From the NCBI RefSeq assembly GCF_003426815.1, contig NZ_QKYK01000005.1, positions 124,001 through 188,000 on the forward strand: a DNA stretch of 64,000 bases. Reading direction: 5' to 3'. Every line of letters starts with the position of its first letter. Position 1 is the first letter of the stretch. Shown here piece by piece: positions 61,692 through 64,000 of this stretch. The notes under the pieces are model-generated. The model was given only the letters and a program-made list of their open reading frames with translations, made no database searches and had not been told where the DNA came from. Position numbers and translations under genes: made by a program. The DNA is from Desertimonas flava. Its GTDB lineage: Bacteria; Actinomycetota; Acidimicrobiia; Acidimicrobiales; Ilumatobacteraceae.

Positions 61692-62684
61692 GTGAACCTC
61701 CGTACCCTCCGCGGCGCTGCCGCCGCCGTCATGGCCCTCGCCGTGACGTCATCCACCGCCCACGTCGTCGCGGCCGGTGCCCAGTCTCCAACGATGGCGC
61801 ACGCCGCAACGCCGGATTCGCACATCGTCGACACGTTCTACGGCGAGGTCGAGGTCCCGATCGAGCCGGCTCGGGTCGTCGCCGTCAGCTACGACACCCC
61901 GTGGCAGCTCGCCGGCATCGGCGTGGCCACCGTCGGTGTTCAGGACTACTCCGCGTGGCGGGATCAGTTCACCGACGACGAGTGGGCGGTCGTCGACGGG
62001 ATCGAAACGGTCGGCAGCTTCGACAGCCTCAACTACGAGGCCATCGCCGCCCTCGAGCCCGACCTGATCGTCGGCGACGCCTACGAGATCGACGAGGTGA
62101 CGTACGAGCGGCTCGCCGCGATCGCACCGACCGCGATCGCCGGCGGTGAGGCGCGCGGCGACTGGCGCGCGATCGTCGACAGCTACGGCGTCTTCACCGG
62201 CACCACCGACGCCGTCGACGAGAGCCGTCGGGCCTACGAGGACACGCTGGACCGGGTGGTGACCGACCATGCCGACCAGCTCGCCGGCGCCCACTGGGCC
62301 TTCGTGACGATCGGCGACTCCGACGGCCAGTTCTCGCTGCTCTACCCCACGAGCACGTGGGGCGAGCTGCTCTACGACGGCCTCGGCGTGTCCCTGCCGG
62401 CCGGCGTCGACGACACCGAACCCGCCAGCGGTTACGAGTCGTACTCGTTCGAGCGCGCCGGCGAGTTCCTCGGCGGTGCCGACGTGATCCTCTACCCCAT
62501 CGGCGGCGACGGCTCGATGTATCCGTGGATGGACGCCATCCTGTCCAGCCCGGTCGTGGCGAGTGTCCCGGCCATCGCCGAGGACCGGGCGTTCGGGATC
62601 GCCACGTCGGTCAACGACTACGTCAGCGCCGCAGCCTGGCTCACCGAGGTCGAGACGACGGTGCTGGTGACGCTGGCTGACTGA
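61692..62684 (+). CDS. Iron-siderophore/metal-type ABC solute-binding protein
   Basis: The 330-residue class-III (FepB-like) binding protein has an N-terminal signal (TLRGAAAAVMALAVTSSTAHVVAAGA), RVVAVSYDTPWQLAGIGV, NYEAIAALEPDLIVGD and FLGGADVILYP. It should bind a ferric siderophore or corrinoid; no permease or ATPase is adjacent. GTG at 61692 is supported by the leaderless promoter. Confidence 0.85.
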   Translation: MNLRTLRGAAAAVMALAVTSSTAHVVAAGAQSPTMAHAATPDSHIVDTFYGEVEVPIEPARVVAVSYDTPWQLAGIGVATVGVQDYSAWRDQFTDDEWAVVDGIETVGSFDSLNYEAIAALEPDLIVGDAYEIDEVTYERLAAIAPTAIAGGEARGDWRAIVDSYGVFTGTTDAVDESRRAYEDTLDRVVTDHADQLAGAHWAFVTIGDSDGQFSLLYPTSTWGELLYDGLGVSLPAGVDDTEPASGYESYSFERAGEFLGGADVILYPIGGDGSMYPWMDAILSSPVVASVPAIAEDRAFGIATSVNDYVSAAAWLTEVETTVLVTLAD

Positions 62685-62707
62685 CGCTCCCGCGACCTAC
62701 TTCGCGT

Positions 62708-63706
62708 TCAGGGATCGACGCGGGCCGAGTCGACCAGCAGGCACGCGGCGCGGTGGCCCTCGCCGGCGTCGAACAGCGGCGGGTCCACCGCCTCGCAGTC
62801 GTCGAACGCCTTCGGGCACCGGCTGGCGAAGTTGCACCCGGTCGGCGTGTTCAGCGGGCTGGGCACGTCGCCGCGCAGGATGATGCGGCGCCGTTCCCGT
62901 TCCTCGGCCGGGTCGACGAGCGGGATGGCCGACAGGAGCGCCTCGGTGTACGGGTGGGCGGGCGATGCGTACAGCGCCTCGCGATCGGCGGTCTCGACGA
63001 TGCGCCCGAGGTACATCACGGCCACGCGGTGGCTGATGTGCTGGACGGCGGCGAGGTCGTGGGCGATGAACACGTAGGCGAGACCGAGCTCGCGCTGCAG
63101 GTCCTCGAGGAGGTTCATGACCTGCGCCTGGACCGACACGTCGAGCGCCGAGATCGGCTCGTCGGCGACGATGATCTCGGGTTCGGTGGCGAGGGCGCGG
63201 GCGATGCCCACCCGTTGGCGCTGGCCGCCCGACAGTTCGTGGGCGTAGCGGGTGCGGTAGGCGGGGTTGAGCCCGACCATGGCGAGCAGCTCTTCCACCC
63301 GGCGACGCCGCTCGCTGCGCCCGGTGCGCAGCCCGTGGATCTCCAGCGGCTCGGACACGATGTCGCCGATGGTCATGCGCGGGTTCAGCGAGGCGTAGGG
63401 ATCCTGGAAGATCATCGCGACCCGCCGGCGCATCTCCCGCAACCGCCGGCCGTCCAGCCCGGTCAGCTCCACGCCGCCGACGCGCACGCTGCCCCCGGTG
63501 GGTTCCACGAGGCGTAACAGGGCGAGTCCGGTGGTCGACTTGCCGCACCCGCTCTCGCCGACGATGCCGAGCGTCTCGCCCCGATGCAGCGAGAACGACA
63601 CGCCGTCCACCGCTTTCACCACGCCTCGCCCACGCACGGGGAAGTGCACTTCCAGGTCGGTCACCTCGAGGACGGGCGTTCCGGCGTCAGGCGTCGACGA
63701 CGTCAC
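62708..63706 (-). CDS. ABC transporter ATP-binding protein, OppF/DppF type
   Basis: The 332-residue ATPase has Walker A GESGCGKS, signature SGGQRQR, Walker [13 protein letters not shown] and the peptide-transporter C-terminal Cys motif [19 protein letters not shown] at 63706 overlaps the preceding ATPase stop (GTGA). It ends a peptide-type importer operon that enters from the right edge. Confidence 0.93.
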   Translation of the reverse strand: MTSSTPDAGTPVLEVTDLEVHFPVRGRGVVKAVDGVSFSLHRGETLGIVGESGCGKSTTGLALLRLVEPTGGSVRVGGVELTGLDGRRLREMRRRVAMIFQDPYASLNPRMTIGDIVSEPLEIHGLRTGRSERRRRVEELLAMVGLNPAYRTRYAHELSGGQRQRVGIARALATEPEIIVADEPISALDVSVQAQVMNLLEDLQRELGLAYVFIAHDLAAVQHISHRVAVMYLGRIVETADREALYASPAHPYTEALLSAIPLVDPAEERERRRIILRGDVPSPLNTPTGCNFASRCPKAFDDCEAVDPPLFDAGEGHRAACLLVDSARVDP

Positions 63707-64000
63707 GATCGCGGCCTCGCCACGTCGTACAGGCAGGCGACGGCGTGGCCGGGCGAGACCTCCCGCAGCTCGGGCACGGTGTCGCGCTCGGCGTCGTCGA
63801 GCCGGAACGAGCACCGCTCCCAGAACGCGCAGCCGGCGGGGAGGTGCACGGGGTCGGGCGGCAGCCCGGGGATCGAGAACAGTCGCTCGGGCCGCTCGAC
63901 GCCGGGCTTCGGCAGCGACTCGAGCAGGCCGATCGAGTACGGGTGCCGCGGGTCGGCGAGCACGTCGTCGACCGTCCCCGATTCGACGATGCGCCCGGCG
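63703..64000 (-). CDS. ABC transporter ATP-binding protein, OppD/DppD type, 5' part beyond window
   Basis: Only the C-terminal 98 codons are inside the window. They read [39 protein letters not shown] and a Cys-bearing [10 protein letters not shown] segment, the C-terminal extension of OppD/DppD ATPases. The Walker motifs lie outside. It overlaps the OppF-type gene by GTGA. Confidence 0.88.
   Translation of the reverse strand, partial: AGRIVESGTVDDVLADPRHPYSIGLLESLPKPGVERPERLFSIPGLPPDPVHLPAGCAFWERCSFRLDDAERDTVPELREVSPGHAVACLYDVARPRS

Noticed and set aside
1-64000. CRISPR arrays, tRNA/rRNA genes, insertion sequences with transposases and phage genes
   Set aside because: I looked for regular spacer repeats, clover-leaf or 16S/23S-like text and transposase motifs and saw none.

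Overview
The window is very GC-rich, and about half its genes are packed into long operons whose neighbouring reading frames overlap by 1-4 bases (ATGA, GTGA, TGATG). A wax-ester synthase/diacylglycerol acyltransferase, a DUF222-HNH (13E12-type) gene, FCD-type GntR regulators, luciferase-like monooxygenases, class III CoA-transferases, thiolase/DUF35 pairs, an L,D-transpeptidase and several promoters giving little or no 5' leader all point to a high-GC actinobacterium. Acidimicrobiia (Ilumatobacter-like) is my best guess from gene content; no marker gene settles it.

Bases 1-34,818 look like one catabolic island for an acid degraded as a CoA thioester. Operon A (6316 down to 1, minus strand) encodes two amidohydrolase-fold proteins, a Rieske ferredoxin, a DUF35 protein, a Cys-less thiolase homologue, a luciferase-like monooxygenase and a cytochrome P450 cut by the left edge. 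After a frameshifted DUF222-HNH gene, operon B (16271 down to 8046) encodes two tandem solute-binding proteins, a fused two-domain permease, a monooxygenase, a second thiolase/DUF35 pair and two GntR regulators. Operon C (25715 down to 16345) encodes another binding protein and fused permease, a monooxygenase, two double-length CoA-transferases, two tiny desulforedoxin-like zinc ribbons (51 and 55 aa) and a SnoaL-like protein. From 25893 to 34818 come an acyl-CoA synthetase, a 103-aa protein that looks like a metal-free fusion of the two zinc ribbons, a third double CoA-transferase, an amidohydrolase, a monooxygenase, a third GntR regulator and a single CoA-transferase. Neither fused permease has an ATPase gene beside it.

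Bases 34,819-41,680 hold a complete peptide/opine-type ABC importer (binding protein, two permeases, two ATPases) behind a long leader and an operator-like promoter, then a crotonase. From about 41.7 kb the content is more ordinary: DUF47-PiT phosphate transport, a RibF-like flavin enzyme, a cluster of secreted/SAF-domain proteins, WS/DGAT, a cupin, a thiolase, a GNAT acetyltransferase, a pyridoxamine-oxidase-fold protein, an FAD-linked oxidase and an L,D-transpeptidase. Bases 55,661-61,498 form a LacI-controlled sugar operon with a GH13 sucrose-phosphorylase-like enzyme. The right edge carries a metal/siderophore-type binding protein and two oligopeptide-type ATPases, the last one truncated.

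In the proposed working scheme the binding proteins and permeases import the substrate, CoA-transferases or the acyl-CoA synthetase activate it, P450/Rieske/luciferase-like enzymes oxidise it, thiolase-DUF35 pairs cleave C-C bonds, and GntR regulators sense an acyl or carboxylate intermediate. The substrate cannot be read from the sequence.
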